From the NCBI GenBank assembly GCA_013813135.1, contig JACCSF010000249.1, positions 1 through 16,922 of the forward strand: DNA of 16,922 nucleotides, in the 5' to 3' direction. The DNA is from Thermoleophilaceae bacterium (lineage in GTDB: Bacteria; Actinomycetota; Thermoleophilia; Solirubrobacterales; Thermoleophilaceae). Each line of letters opens with the position of its first letter. Positions within the stretch are counted from its first letter, which is position 1. Under the pieces are notes generated by a model that was not told the DNA's origin, did no database searches, and saw only the letters and a program-made list of their open reading frames with translations. The translations under genes were made by a program, and so were the position numbers. Positions 1-5,834 of this stretch are shown piece after piece.

Positions 1-2
1 GC

Positions 3-569
3 CCCGGTGCCATGGCCGCCGTGCGCCGGCGCCGGATCCTCGCGGCCGCCGCGGCCGCGCTGGCCGTGCTCGTAGCGGTGCTGTTGTGGCCGGTCGGGCT
101 GCTGACCGGTGACGGCGACGACAAGCCGTCCGCCTCGGCGGACGGCGCGAGCAGCCCGATCTCCACGAAGCGCCAGGGGTCGGCCGTGATCGCGGTGCAG
201 GACGGCAAGACCCAGATCCTCGTCCAGGCGGTGGGCCTCAAGCCGAGCACTCAGACCTCGGCGTACCAGGTGTGGCTCTACGACTCGCAGTCAAAGCGCA
301 AGTCGCTGGGCGCGACGGCCACGGATAAGAAGGGCAACCTGCAGGTGATCGGCACCCTCCCCGAGGGCTACAAGGACTGGGACTTCATCGACGTCACCTC
401 GGTCGACGTGAGCGGCCAGGGCGCCAAGCAGCAGGTGGAGACCGGCCAGTCGGTGCTGCGCGGGCTGCTCGAGCTCGCCAAGGAGCCGATCGAGACCGGC
501 ACCGGGCAGAACAAGGCCACGGTGCTGGCGAACATCCCCCTGCGGCCGCTTCCCGACTCCAGCGGATAG
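3..569 (+). CDS. RskA-like anti-sigma factor, C-terminal part (probably 5'-truncated by the window edge)
   Basis: The reading frame is open to the left edge. The first Met is at 12, but no ribosome binding site precedes it, so the true start probably lies outside the window, where an N-terminal cytoplasmic sigma-binding domain would be expected (inference). From position 12 there are 185 residues: a basic stretch (VRRRR), one hydrophobic membrane helix at about residues 9-32, a Ser/Ala/Asp-rich linker, then a globular domain at about 55-155 containing YQVWLYDSQ and a 'LGATATDKKGNLQV' strand pair. That pattern is typical of the C-terminal domain of anti-sigma-K (RskA) proteins, which lies outside the membrane. 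Such proteins hold an ECF sigma factor at the membrane and release it after proteolysis, the last cut being made by a site-2 protease; one is encoded at 10717-11793. The partner sigma factor is not visible. The domain call is fairly confident; whether it is a working anti-sigma factor cannot be judged without the N-terminus. Confidence 0.65.
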   Translation, partial: PGAMAAVRRRRILAAAAAALAVLVAVLLWPVGLLTGDGDDKPSASADGASSPISTKRQGSAVIAVQDGKTQILVQAVGLKPSTQTSAYQVWLYDSQSKRKSLGATATDKKGNLQVIGTLPEGYKDWDFIDVTSVDVSGQGAKQQVETGQSVLRGLLELAKEPIETGTGQNKATVLANIPLRPLPDSSG

Positions 570-1088
570 ATGTCGTCCAGCCCGATGCGCTCCTTCGACC
601 CGGGCCGGGTGGGGAGCCTGGAGTGCCGGGCCTGGGAGACGTACTACCGGCGCAAGTGGGGTGCTTTCCTGGTGGCGTCGGTCGGCCTGGTGAGGGCGGC
701 GTTCCGGATGAGCTGGCCGCGCACGGATGCGGCGCGGAGGCTGATGAGGCGCTTCTACCAGTTGCTGCGCACCAGCGAGTCGCGGCGATTCGACCCCGCG
801 CGGGCCGCCGAGCTCGAGGTGGAGTGGCGCGTGCACCGCGAGCACCAGCACGCCGCGCCGGGCGACCCCTCCGAGGGCCTGACCGCGGCGTTGCGCAGCC
901 TCTACGCCTACACGTACTCGGTCAACCCCGCCGAGGTCCACCACGCCGCTGCGCTGCGGGCCGAGGCGATGGACGTCTCAGACCGCTGGGTTGAGGCCGG
1001 GAGCGACCCGGAGAACCCGCTGCTGGCGCAGGAACGGGCGCTGCTGGTGCGCTCGTACGCGGCGCTGCTGGCCGCGGTGCACCGCTAG
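570..1088 (+). CDS. conserved-looking protein of unknown function
   Basis: 172 residues, starting at the ATG immediately after the TAG of the upstream anti-sigma-like gene, so the two are probably co-transcribed. An in-frame ATG at 585 is an alternative start. I do not recognise a named family. Visible features are an N-terminal E-x-x-Y-Y-R-R-K-W motif (about residues 23-30), a moderately hydrophobic segment (about 31-45, ending in a basic and aromatic stretch), and an otherwise helical, Arg/Glu/Ala-rich body with W and H residues (EVEWRVHREHQH at about 83-94). There is no signal peptide and no convincing transmembrane helix, so it may be a membrane-associated or cytoplasmic helical protein. 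Its TAG overlaps the TAG of the convergent gene in a shared CTAG. GC-rich third codon positions match its neighbours, and position and codon use support a real gene. Confidence 0.7.
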   Translation: MSSSPMRSFDPGRVGSLECRAWETYYRRKWGAFLVASVGLVRAAFRMSWPRTDAARRLMRRFYQLLRTSESRRFDPARAAELEVEWRVHREHQHAAPGDPSEGLTAALRSLYAYTYSVNPAEVHHAAALRAEAMDVSDRWVEAGSDPENPLLAQERALLVRSYAALLAAVHR

Positions 1089-2707
1089 GGCGGGAGCAGC
1101 TTTCCCGGGTTCATGATCCCGACCGGGTCGAGCCGTTCCTTGGCGGCCCGGATCAGGTCGACGCCCACCTCGCCGATCTCCGCGGACAGCCACTTGGCGT
1201 GGTCGCGTCCGATCGCATGGTGGTGCGTGATCGTGCCGCCGTTCGAGACGATCGCGTCGCAGGCCGCGGACTTGGCCGCGCGCCACTGGTCCAGTGGGAC
1301 GTCGGCCTGCTGGCGGGCCAGGAACGTGTAGTAGAGCGACGCGCCGGAGCGGTACAGGTGCGACACGTGGCACATGATCAGCGGCGGCGTGCCGCGCTCG
1401 GAGAGCGATTTGCGCAGCGCGTCGCCGACGGCCGCATACAGCGTCGGCAGGTTGCTCCACGACGTGGCCGTCTCGAGTGTCTCCACGAAGGCGCCGTGGT
1501 CCAGCAGAGCGTCACGCAGGTAGGGACCCGCGTAGCGCCCGCGGAGCCATGCCGCGCCGGGCTTGCGGCCCAGGAGCACGCCGCCGCCCGCGCGCAGCAG
1601 CGCCCCCGTGTGCAGCCGGCGCCGCTCCACCTCGTCCTCCTCGCCCTCGAACCCCACGATCGCCAGGCAGCCGCCCTCGTGCCCGCGCATGCGCAGGTAG
1701 GCGCGGCCGGCCCGCTCGGTGGCGCTGCCGGTCGACGCCAGGGCGAGCGACAGCCGCGTCTCCTCCTCGTCCGAGAGCCGCACCACGTCCGGCGAGGCGT
1801 CGCCCTGCTCCATCACGCGCAGCGCCTCGTGGCCCTCGGCGAAAGACCGGAACGACCACCCCTCGTAGCGGCGGGCGGCCGGCAGCGCCCGCACCCGCAG
1901 CGTGGCCTCGCAGATCACGCCGAGCACCCCCTCGGAGCCGACCAGCAGCTCGCGCACGTCCGGCCCCGCAGCGGTCGCAGGCACGGGGCGGCGCGCCACC
2001 TCACCCGCCGGCGCGACCAGCCGCAGGCCCTCCACCAGCTCGTCGATGCGCCCGTACCCGGTCGAGGCCTGCCCCGCCGAGCGGGTCGCCACCCAGCCGC
2101 CCACGGTCGAATACTCGAACGACTGCGGGAAATGGCCCAGCGTGACGCCCTCCGCGGCCAGCCGCCGCTCGGCCTCCGGCCCGAACAATCCGGCCTCGAG
2201 TGTCGCGGTGAGCGATGTGCGGTCTACGGCCATCACGCGGTCGAGGCGGGCGAGGTCGAGCGAGACCACCGCCGGGAAGCCGTCGGCCACCGGGTCCACG
2301 CCGCCGACCACGCTGGTGCCGCCCCCGAACGGCACCACCGCCACGCGCGCATCGGCGCACGCAGCGAGCAGCGTCCGCACCTCGTCCGCCGAGCCGGGCT
2401 CCACGACGGCGTCGGGTGCGCCCGCCAGATTGCCCGAGCGCAGGCGAACCAGGTCTGGGTAGCTGCGGCCCGCCGCGTGCCCGACGCGGACCGCGCGGTC
2501 GTCGCGCACGTGACCCTCCCCCACCACCCGTGCCAGTCGCTCGCGCACGGACCGGTCTAGCCGCGACGCTCCCAGCCGCACCTCCTCGAGCGCCACCGGT
2601 CGCGTTGAGGCGGAGGGGTCGAGCCCCAGCTCCGAGCGCAGCATCGCCAGCGCCTGCTCGGGCAGCGCCACGTCGTGGCCGTCCGCGCCCCACCCCCACC
2701 ACCTCAT
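1085..2707 (-). CDS. FAD-linked oxidase, alkylglycerone-phosphate synthase-like
   Basis: 540 residues. It resembles alkyldihydroxyacetonephosphate synthase (AGPS), a flavoenzyme that swaps the acyl chain of acyl-DHAP for a fatty alcohol to form the ether bond of ether lipids. It begins MRWWGWG, a typical start for the bacterial family. A PCMH-type FAD-binding domain covers about residues 90-275, with PFGGGTSVVGG (126-136), the AGPS-like PQSFEYSTVGGW (194-205) and GSEGVLGVI (257-265). The C-terminal substrate domain carries a Tyr-rich LYYTF segment and a His triplet at 495-497 within THHHAIG, matching the catalytic His motif of AGPS, and it ends in the usual DPxGIMNPGKLL tail. The ATG overlaps the TGA of the SRPBCC gene (ATGA), so the two are translationally coupled. 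Related D-lactate/glycolate oxidases lack the HHH and WWGWG features, so AGPS-like is preferred; the actual substrate is not proven. No acyl-DHAP acyltransferase or fatty-alcohol-forming reductase is visible nearby. Confidence 0.85.
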   Translation of the reverse strand: MRWWGWGADGHDVALPEQALAMLRSELGLDPSASTRPVALEEVRLGASRLDRSVRERLARVVGEGHVRDDRAVRVGHAAGRSYPDLVRLRSGNLAGAPDAVVEPGSADEVRTLLAACADARVAVVPFGGGTSVVGGVDPVADGFPAVVSLDLARLDRVMAVDRTSLTATLEAGLFGPEAERRLAAEGVTLGHFPQSFEYSTVGGWVATRSAGQASTGYGRIDELVEGLRLVAPAGEVARRPVPATAAGPDVRELLVGSEGVLGVICEATLRVRALPAARRYEGWSFRSFAEGHEALRVMEQGDASPDVVRLSDEEETRLSLALASTGSATERAGRAYLRMRGHEGGCLAIVGFEGEEDEVERRRLHTGALLRAGGGVLLGRKPGAAWLRGRYAGPYLRDALLDHGAFVETLETATSWSNLPTLYAAVGDALRKSLSERGTPPLIMCHVSHLYRSGASLYYTFLARQQADVPLDQWRAAKSAACDAIVSNGGTITHHHAIGRDHAKWLSAEIGEVGVDLIRAAKERLDPVGIMNPGKLLPP

Positions 2708-3135
2708 CCGAACAGCCTCTCGAGGCCGTCCACCGCGCCCTGCACCTGTCGGGTGCCGGCGGCACGGAACTGCAGCGGCGCGAAACGCGCCCAGCCGCGC
2801 GGCTTCTGGTCGAGCGCGATCACCACCAGCGTGCCGCCGTCCGTCGGCGACAGGTCCACCGACGTCGTCGCCTCAGCGAGGATGCGCTCGAATGGCGACT
2901 GCTCGACCTCCTGGCGCCACACCAGCCGGCTCGGCTCGTCGGCCGCCACGCGGGTGTAGTCCATCCGCACCGCCTTGCCCTTGGCGGACGTCAGCACCGT
3001 CGTCCAGGTCTCCGGCGTGGCTTCCTCGACACGTGTCACGCCCGGCCACCAGCGCGGCAGCTGCTCGGGGTCGTTGATCACCCGCCAGATCTCCTCGGCC
3101 GCCCGCGGCACCACGGTCTCGCGTCGCACGATCAC
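2704..3135 (-). CDS. SRPBCC (START/polyketide-cyclase-like) family protein
   Basis: About 143 residues from a GTG at 3135. The protein begins VIVRRETVVPRAAEEIWRVI, a typical first strand and helix of the SRPBCC fold, followed by LPRWWPGV, the usual Trp-rich turn. A central region (TTVLTSAKGKAVRMDY) and a late strand (GGTLVVIALDQ) complete the helix-grip pattern. SRPBCC proteins form a hydrophobic cavity and bind lipids or other apolar ligands; specific activity cannot be read from sequence. The open frame extends further upstream to 3225, but that stretch overlaps apt and does not look like SRPBCC. GTG at 3135 overlaps the apt stop as GTGA. A second GTG at 3129 has a better-placed GGAG five bases upstream and would give 141 residues; either may be used. 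The gene lies between apt and the AGPS-like gene, with which it shares an ATGA overlap, so a role with a lipid substrate is plausible but inferred. Confidence 0.8.
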   Translation of the reverse strand: MIVRRETVVPRAAEEIWRVINDPEQLPRWWPGVTRVEEATPETWTTVLTSAKGKAVRMDYTRVAADEPSRLVWRQEVEQSPFERILAEATTSVDLSPTDGGTLVVIALDQKPRGWARFAPLQFRAAGTRQVQGAVDGLERLFG

Positions 3136-3659
3136 TCCGAGTCGTAGACGAGCAGGGAATGTACGTCGTAGTCCGCGAGCCGTTCGCGTCCGTGCAGGAA
3201 GGCCAGTTCGATCACAAAGGCGCATCCTGCCACGACTCCGCCCGCCTGCTCAACCAGCCCGCACAGTGCCTTGGCCGTGCCCCCGGTGGCGAGCAGGTCG
3301 TCGTGCACCAGCACCCGCGCGCCGCCCCTCACGGCGTCCGCGTGCACCTCGAGCGCGTCCACGCCGTACTCCAGTTCGTATTCGACCGAAGTGACCTCGC
3401 GCGGCAGCTTGCCCGGCTTGCGGGCCAGGATGAAGCCCGCGCCGGCCTCCGCGGCCACCGCGCCACCGAGCACGAAGCCGCGGGCCTCGGCGGAGACGAC
3501 GTAGTCGATGTCACAGGAGCGCACGTAGTCAGCCAGCCGGTCGACAGCCTCGCGCAGCGCCTTCGCGTCGAGGAACAGCGTGGTGATGTCGTAGAAGAGG
3601 ATCCCCGGCTTCGGGAAGTCGGGGACCCGGCCGACGTAGCTGTCGAGATCCAGCGTCAG
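3132..3659 (-). CDS. apt: adenine phosphoribosyltransferase, apparent CTG start
   Basis: Converts adenine and PRPP to AMP and pyrophosphate (purine salvage, cytoplasmic). Read from a CTG at 3659 it gives 175 residues, the normal family size. The N-terminal Apt signature is present at residues 8-26 (YVGRVPDFPKPG followed by ILFYDIT), as are ARKPGKLP and ELEYGVDALEVH, and the PRPP-binding loop VLVHDDLLATGGTA lies at about 116-129 with the Asp pair at 120-121. The frame is open back to a TGA at 3738-3740, but no ATG, GTG or TTG occurs between that stop and the signature. The first canonical start, GTG at 3524, would delete the whole N-terminal domain. CTG at 3659 overlaps the TGA of the upstream MerR gene as CTGA, matching the 4-base overlaps at every neighbouring junction; CTG at 3653 is the alternative. 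No clear Shine-Dalgarno precedes it, which fits coupling to translation of the gene before. Family call very confident, start codon moderately so. Confidence 0.93.
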   Translation of the reverse strand: MTLDLDSYVGRVPDFPKPGILFYDITTLFLDAKALREAVDRLADYVRSCDIDYVVSAEARGFVLGGAVAAEAGAGFILARKPGKLPREVTSVEYELEYGVDALEVHADAVRGGARVLVHDDLLATGGTAKALCGLVEQAGGVVAGCAFVIELAFLHGRERLADYDVHSLLVYDSE

Positions 3660-4390
3660 CGCGCGAGCTTGCGCAGGTCGCGGATCAGCAGCAGGTGCTT
3701 GAGGTGCGACGCGATCGCGGCCAGATTCTCGAGCGCCTCAACGGCCTCTTTGCGCCGCTCGGGATTCCGCGACCGCAGGGCCGGCGCCAGGATCTGCTCC
3801 AGCAGGGCCGCCTCGCGGTCGGCGGAGGTGCGGAACACGCGCAGATTGCGCCCGCCCACGCCGAAGCGCTTCAGCTCGGTTACCGCGCGGATGATTTCGC
3901 GCTCGGTGTCGTCGTAGAGCTGCTCACCGTCGCGGCGCTCGCCCTTGATCACGCCGAAGTCTTCGAGCTCCTTGACCAGCGCCTGGTCGGCGCCCGTGTC
4001 CTCCAGCACGTCGTCGAGCCTGTAGAGCGAGCCGGGCCCGCGCAGGGCCACGGTCGCGCGCCTTGGCTGCCGCGCATCGGGGGCTGTGCTCTGGGGAGCA
4101 GCCTCTGACTCCGTCAGGCCCGAGGCCAGCTCCTGGCGGATTACGCGCAGCGGCAGGAACTCGTCGCGCTGGAGGCGCAGGATGGTGCACAGGCGGTCCA
4201 CGTCCGCGGGCGCGTAGAGCCGGTACCCACCCGGCGTGCGCCGGGGCGACAGCAGCTTCTGGTCCTCCAGGTAGCGGATCTTGGAGATCGAGATGTCGGG
4301 GAACTCGCGCTCGAGCTGCTTGACGACGGCCCCGATGGTGAGCGCCTTCTCCTTGCGCGGGGGCGGGCCGCCGGCGACCTCGGTGCTCAT
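3656..4390 (-). CDS. ftsR: MerR-family transcriptional regulator, FtsR-like
   Basis: 244 residues. The N-terminal winged helix-turn-helix runs from about residue 16 to 90, with TIGAVVKQLEREFPDISISK, the MerR wing IRYLEDQKLLSPRRTPGGYR and RLCTILRLQRDEFLPL. A central linker of about 25 residues (Ala/Ser/Pro-rich) leads to a C-terminal domain (about 122-244) with LYRLDDVLEDTG and ELEDFGVIKG. This two-part build and the adjacent FHA gene match the mycobacterial Rv1828 and corynebacterial FtsR regulators; FtsR activates ftsZ in Corynebacterium glutamicum (established). There is no cysteine pattern for metal sensing, so it is not a classical metal or drug sensor of the MerR type. The ATG at 4390 overlaps the TGA of the GarA-like gene (ATGA), and its own TGA overlaps the apparent start of apt (CTGA). 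The DNA target here cannot be read from the sequence. The symbol is assigned by architecture and synteny only. Confidence 0.87.
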   Translation of the reverse strand: MSTEVAGGPPPRKEKALTIGAVVKQLEREFPDISISKIRYLEDQKLLSPRRTPGGYRLYAPADVDRLCTILRLQRDEFLPLRVIRQELASGLTESEAAPQSTAPDARQPRRATVALRGPGSLYRLDDVLEDTGADQALVKELEDFGVIKGERRDGEQLYDDTEREIIRAVTELKRFGVGGRNLRVFRTSADREAALLEQILAPALRSRNPERRKEAVEALENLAAIASHLKHLLLIRDLRKLAR

Positions 4391-4854
4391 CGCTCGTCCA
4401 GATAGGTGAGCTTGTACTTGCCCACCTGGAGCTCGTCGCCGTTCTGGAGGCGGTGCGACTCGATCCGGCGCCGGTTCACGTACGTCCCGTTGAGAGAGCC
4501 GAGGTCGTCGATGTAGATGCCGTCGCGGCGCGCCACCAGCAGCGCGTGGTTGCGCGAAACGGTTACGTCGTCGAGGAAGATCTCGGCTTCGGGGCTGCGT
4601 CCGATGGTCATGCGCTCGGTGGCCAGGTTGAAGGCCTCGCCGGCGCGCCCGCCGCCCGAGCGGATCACGAGCGTGGCGCCCTCGTGGGTCACCGCTTCGA
4701 GGTCGACCACCTTCAGGTCCCCGGCCGCGTCGACCTGGTAGACCTCGGTCGTGTCACCCGGCTTGGCCGGTTCGGCCTCGCCGAGGAACGCACCGCACTT
4801 CTGGCAGTAGTTCGCGCCCTCGGCGTTGGCGAAGCCGCACTCGGGGCAATGCAC
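4387..4854 (-). CDS. garA: GarA-like FHA-domain protein with N-terminal zinc ribbon
   Basis: 155 residues from a GTG two bases after the upstream stop. Residues 3-21 form a small zinc ribbon (CPEC at 3-6 and CQKC at 17-20). Next comes DTTEVYQVD with Thr35-Thr36, closely like the ETTSV phosphoacceptor motif of mycobacterial GarA and corynebacterial OdhI, which Ser/Thr kinases modify. The FHA domain covers about 60-152 with GR (85-86), DDVTVSRNH (95-103), GSLNGTYVN (119-127) and NGDELQVGKYKL. In the known relatives, the unphosphorylated protein binds and restrains 2-oxoglutarate dehydrogenase and glutamate metabolism enzymes, and phosphorylation turns it in on itself (established). That role is inferred here from sequence likeness and the neighbouring ftsR-like gene, which also follows garA in mycobacteria. 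The zinc ribbon is an addition I do not recall in GarA or OdhI. No Ser/Thr kinase gene is visible in the window. Confidence 0.88.
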   Translation of the reverse strand: MHCPECGFANAEGANYCQKCGAFLGEAEPAKPGDTTEVYQVDAAGDLKVVDLEAVTHEGATLVIRSGGGRAGEAFNLATERMTIGRSPEAEIFLDDVTVSRNHALLVARRDGIYIDDLGSLNGTYVNRRRIESHRLQNGDELQVGKYKLTYLDER

Positions 4855-4856
4855 GG

Positions 4857-5117
4857 CTACTCGACGTCTCCCTCCGAGGGCATTCCCTTGCCGGCGAGGA
4901 TGTCCGTCAGCTGTTGCACGTCCGCGCCGCTGATCAGCGACTCCCCCGCCTCGTGCTTCTTCCGCAACCGGTTCACGAGCTCCGCGCGCAGGATGTCGAT
5001 CTTGCCGTGCAGGATGCGGCGGCGGTACGACACCTCCTGCTCCTCCTCGGTCAGCTGCTGGATGAGGTCCTTCAGCTCCCGGTCGGAGAGGGCTCCGAGG
5101 TCAGGGAATGTGTCCAA
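4857..5117 (-). CDS. small helical protein with RsiG-type c-di-GMP-binding motif (putative anti-sigma factor)
   Basis: 86 residues, starting at a TTG with a good ribosome binding site (AAAGGAA, 5122-5128). It is almost entirely charged helix. Residues 22-50 read LTEEEQEVSYRRR then ILHGKIDILRAELVN. Aligned with the signature E(x3)S(x2)R(x3)Q(x3)D of the c-di-GMP-responsive anti-sigma RsiG (Streptomyces, Rubrobacter), the residues are Glu26, Ser30, Arg33, His37 and Asp41: four of five match, with His in place of Gln. Only one copy is present, as in the Rubrobacter protein, which works as a homodimer; Streptomyces RsiG has two copies (established for those families). A second short helical region (SLISGADVQQLTDILAG, about 61-77) follows. 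In the known cases the c-di-GMP-bound protein holds a WhiG/FliA-type sigma factor; no such sigma gene is visible here. It lies upstream of the GarA-like gene with a 2-base gap. The gene is convincing; ligand binding and anti-sigma activity are inferred. Confidence 0.78.
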   Translation of the reverse strand: MDTFPDLGALSDRELKDLIQQLTEEEQEVSYRRRILHGKIDILRAELVNRLRKKHEAGESLISGADVQQLTDILAGKGMPSEGDVE

Positions 5118-5121
5118 TGCG

Positions 5122-5128
5122 TTCCTTT
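5122..5128 (-). promoter_or_regulatory. ribosome binding site deciding a TTG start
   Basis: Minus-strand AAAGGAA, with the AGGA core five bases before the TTG at 5117. It is the clearest Shine-Dalgarno in the window and supports TTG as the start of the RsiG-like gene, for which no ATG or GTG is available nearby. Confidence 0.6.
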
Positions 5129-5148
5129 CGGCAAGTCGGGAGCCAGCG

Positions 5149-5154
5149 AATATA
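5149..5154 (-). promoter_or_regulatory. candidate -10 box of an internal promoter for the RsiG-like/garA/ftsR/apt group
   Basis: Minus-strand TATATT, one base from the TATAAT consensus and an unusually AT-rich spot in this GC-rich sequence. It lies in the 45-base gap after pgsA. Transcription would start near 5142, leaving a leader of about 25 bases that contains the ribosome binding site of the RsiG-like gene. No convincing -35 hexamer is seen at 16-18 bases upstream (that stretch is the end of pgsA), so this is a tentative call. Confidence 0.35.
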
Positions 5155-5160
5155 GCCCAT

Positions 5161-5179
5161 GCTCAAGTAGAGGTTGAGC
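5161..5179 (-). repeat. short inverted repeat across the pgsA stop codon
   Basis: GCTCAA (5161-5166) and TTGAGC (5174-5179) form a perfect 6-base inverted repeat with a 7-base loop, overlapping the pgsA stop at 5163-5165. It sits immediately upstream of the TATATT -10 candidate. It could be an operator, a weak terminator hairpin without a U run, or chance. Confidence 0.25.
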
Positions 5180-5834
5180 CTTTACGCAAGGCCTGGAGAC
5201 CATCTTGCAGATACAGAGCGGTGGCTGCAAGGGTGATCGCGAGTCCGAAGTACAGCAGCGCGTCAGATATCCAGGTCTCGGTGATCATGGCGAGACCGAG
5301 CGCTCCCATGACCGGCCAGACCGCCCAGCGGCCCAGCATGTTCACGCTCAGATCCATGCCGCGCCGCAGCGCCAGCTGTGTCAGCAGCAGCATGAACGCC
5401 TCGCGCGCGGCCAACACGAGCAGGGCCCAGCGCGGCAGCAGCTCGAAGTCCCACGCCACGATCACCCCCGAGATCACGAGCAGCCGGTCCGTGAGCGGGT
5501 CGAGGAGGGCGCCGAGGCGGCTGTACTGGCCCGTGATGCGCGCCGCCATGCCGTCGAACCAGTCGGTGGCGGCGACGAAGGCGAACAGGATCGTCGCGGT
5601 GGTGTCGCGCCCGTCGTCCGACTCGAGGGCCAGCACCAGGAAGATCGGGATCAGCAGGAGGCGGCCGACGCCGATCGCGTTGGGGATCGTCCAGGGATGC
5701 AGCGGCTCCCCGCGGCGCGTCTGCGGCGGCGGCCCGCCCGAGCGGTCCAGGCCGACCAGCCTGCGAAAGGTCAGCGGCCGGCGCTCGCCCGTCTCGGCGT
5801 GCGAGCCGCCCTCGCTCAGGGGAGGCTCGACCAC
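5163..5834 (-). CDS. pgsA: CDP-alcohol phosphatidyltransferase, phosphatidylglycerophosphate synthase-like
   Basis: 223 residues from a GTG at 5834. An integral membrane enzyme of the CDP-alcohol phosphatidyltransferase family. The complete catalytic signature D-x2-DG-x2-AR-x8-G-x3-D-x3-D is present at residues 91-116 (DWFDGMAAR, then G108, D112, D116), which binds metal and the CDP-diacylglycerol substrate. Before it are a hydrophilic N-terminal tail of about 45 residues (longer than usual) and the TIPNAIGVGRLLLIP membrane entry typical of PgsA; four or more hydrophobic helices follow. The likely reaction is CDP-diacylglycerol plus glycerol-3-phosphate giving phosphatidylglycerophosphate, the first committed step to phosphatidylglycerol and cardiolipin. 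Other alcohols (inositol phosphate, for example) are used by relatives, so the substrate is inferred. The start lies inside the last 19 bases of proS, indicating co-transcription. Confidence 0.88.
   Translation of the reverse strand: MVEPPLSEGGSHAETGERRPLTFRRLVGLDRSGGPPPQTRRGEPLHPWTIPNAIGVGRLLLIPIFLVLALESDDGRDTTATILFAFVAATDWFDGMAARITGQYSRLGALLDPLTDRLLVISGVIVAWDFELLPRWALLVLAAREAFMLLLTQLALRRGMDLSVNMLGRWAVWPVMGALGLAMITETWISDALLYFGLAITLAATALYLQDGLQALRKGSTST

Noticed and set aside
1199..2560. Long plus-strand open frames antisense to the minus-strand genes (also at 4453-5898, 6425-7594, 7928-8920, 9589-11004 and 11853-13052).
   Set aside because: All lie opposite genes with recognised domains, are rich in Arg, Gly, Ala, His and Val, lack motifs, and are expected by chance in DNA of this GC content.
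3136..3225. An N-terminal extension of the SRPBCC protein (30 residues).
   Set aside because: It overlaps the end of apt, is Arg-rich and unlike the fold; starts at 3135 or 3129 fit the domain boundary.
3132..3524. A 130-residue Apt starting at GTG 3524.
   Set aside because: It would lack the conserved N-terminal segment encoded in the same frame up to about 3659; the longer CTG-started form fits the family.
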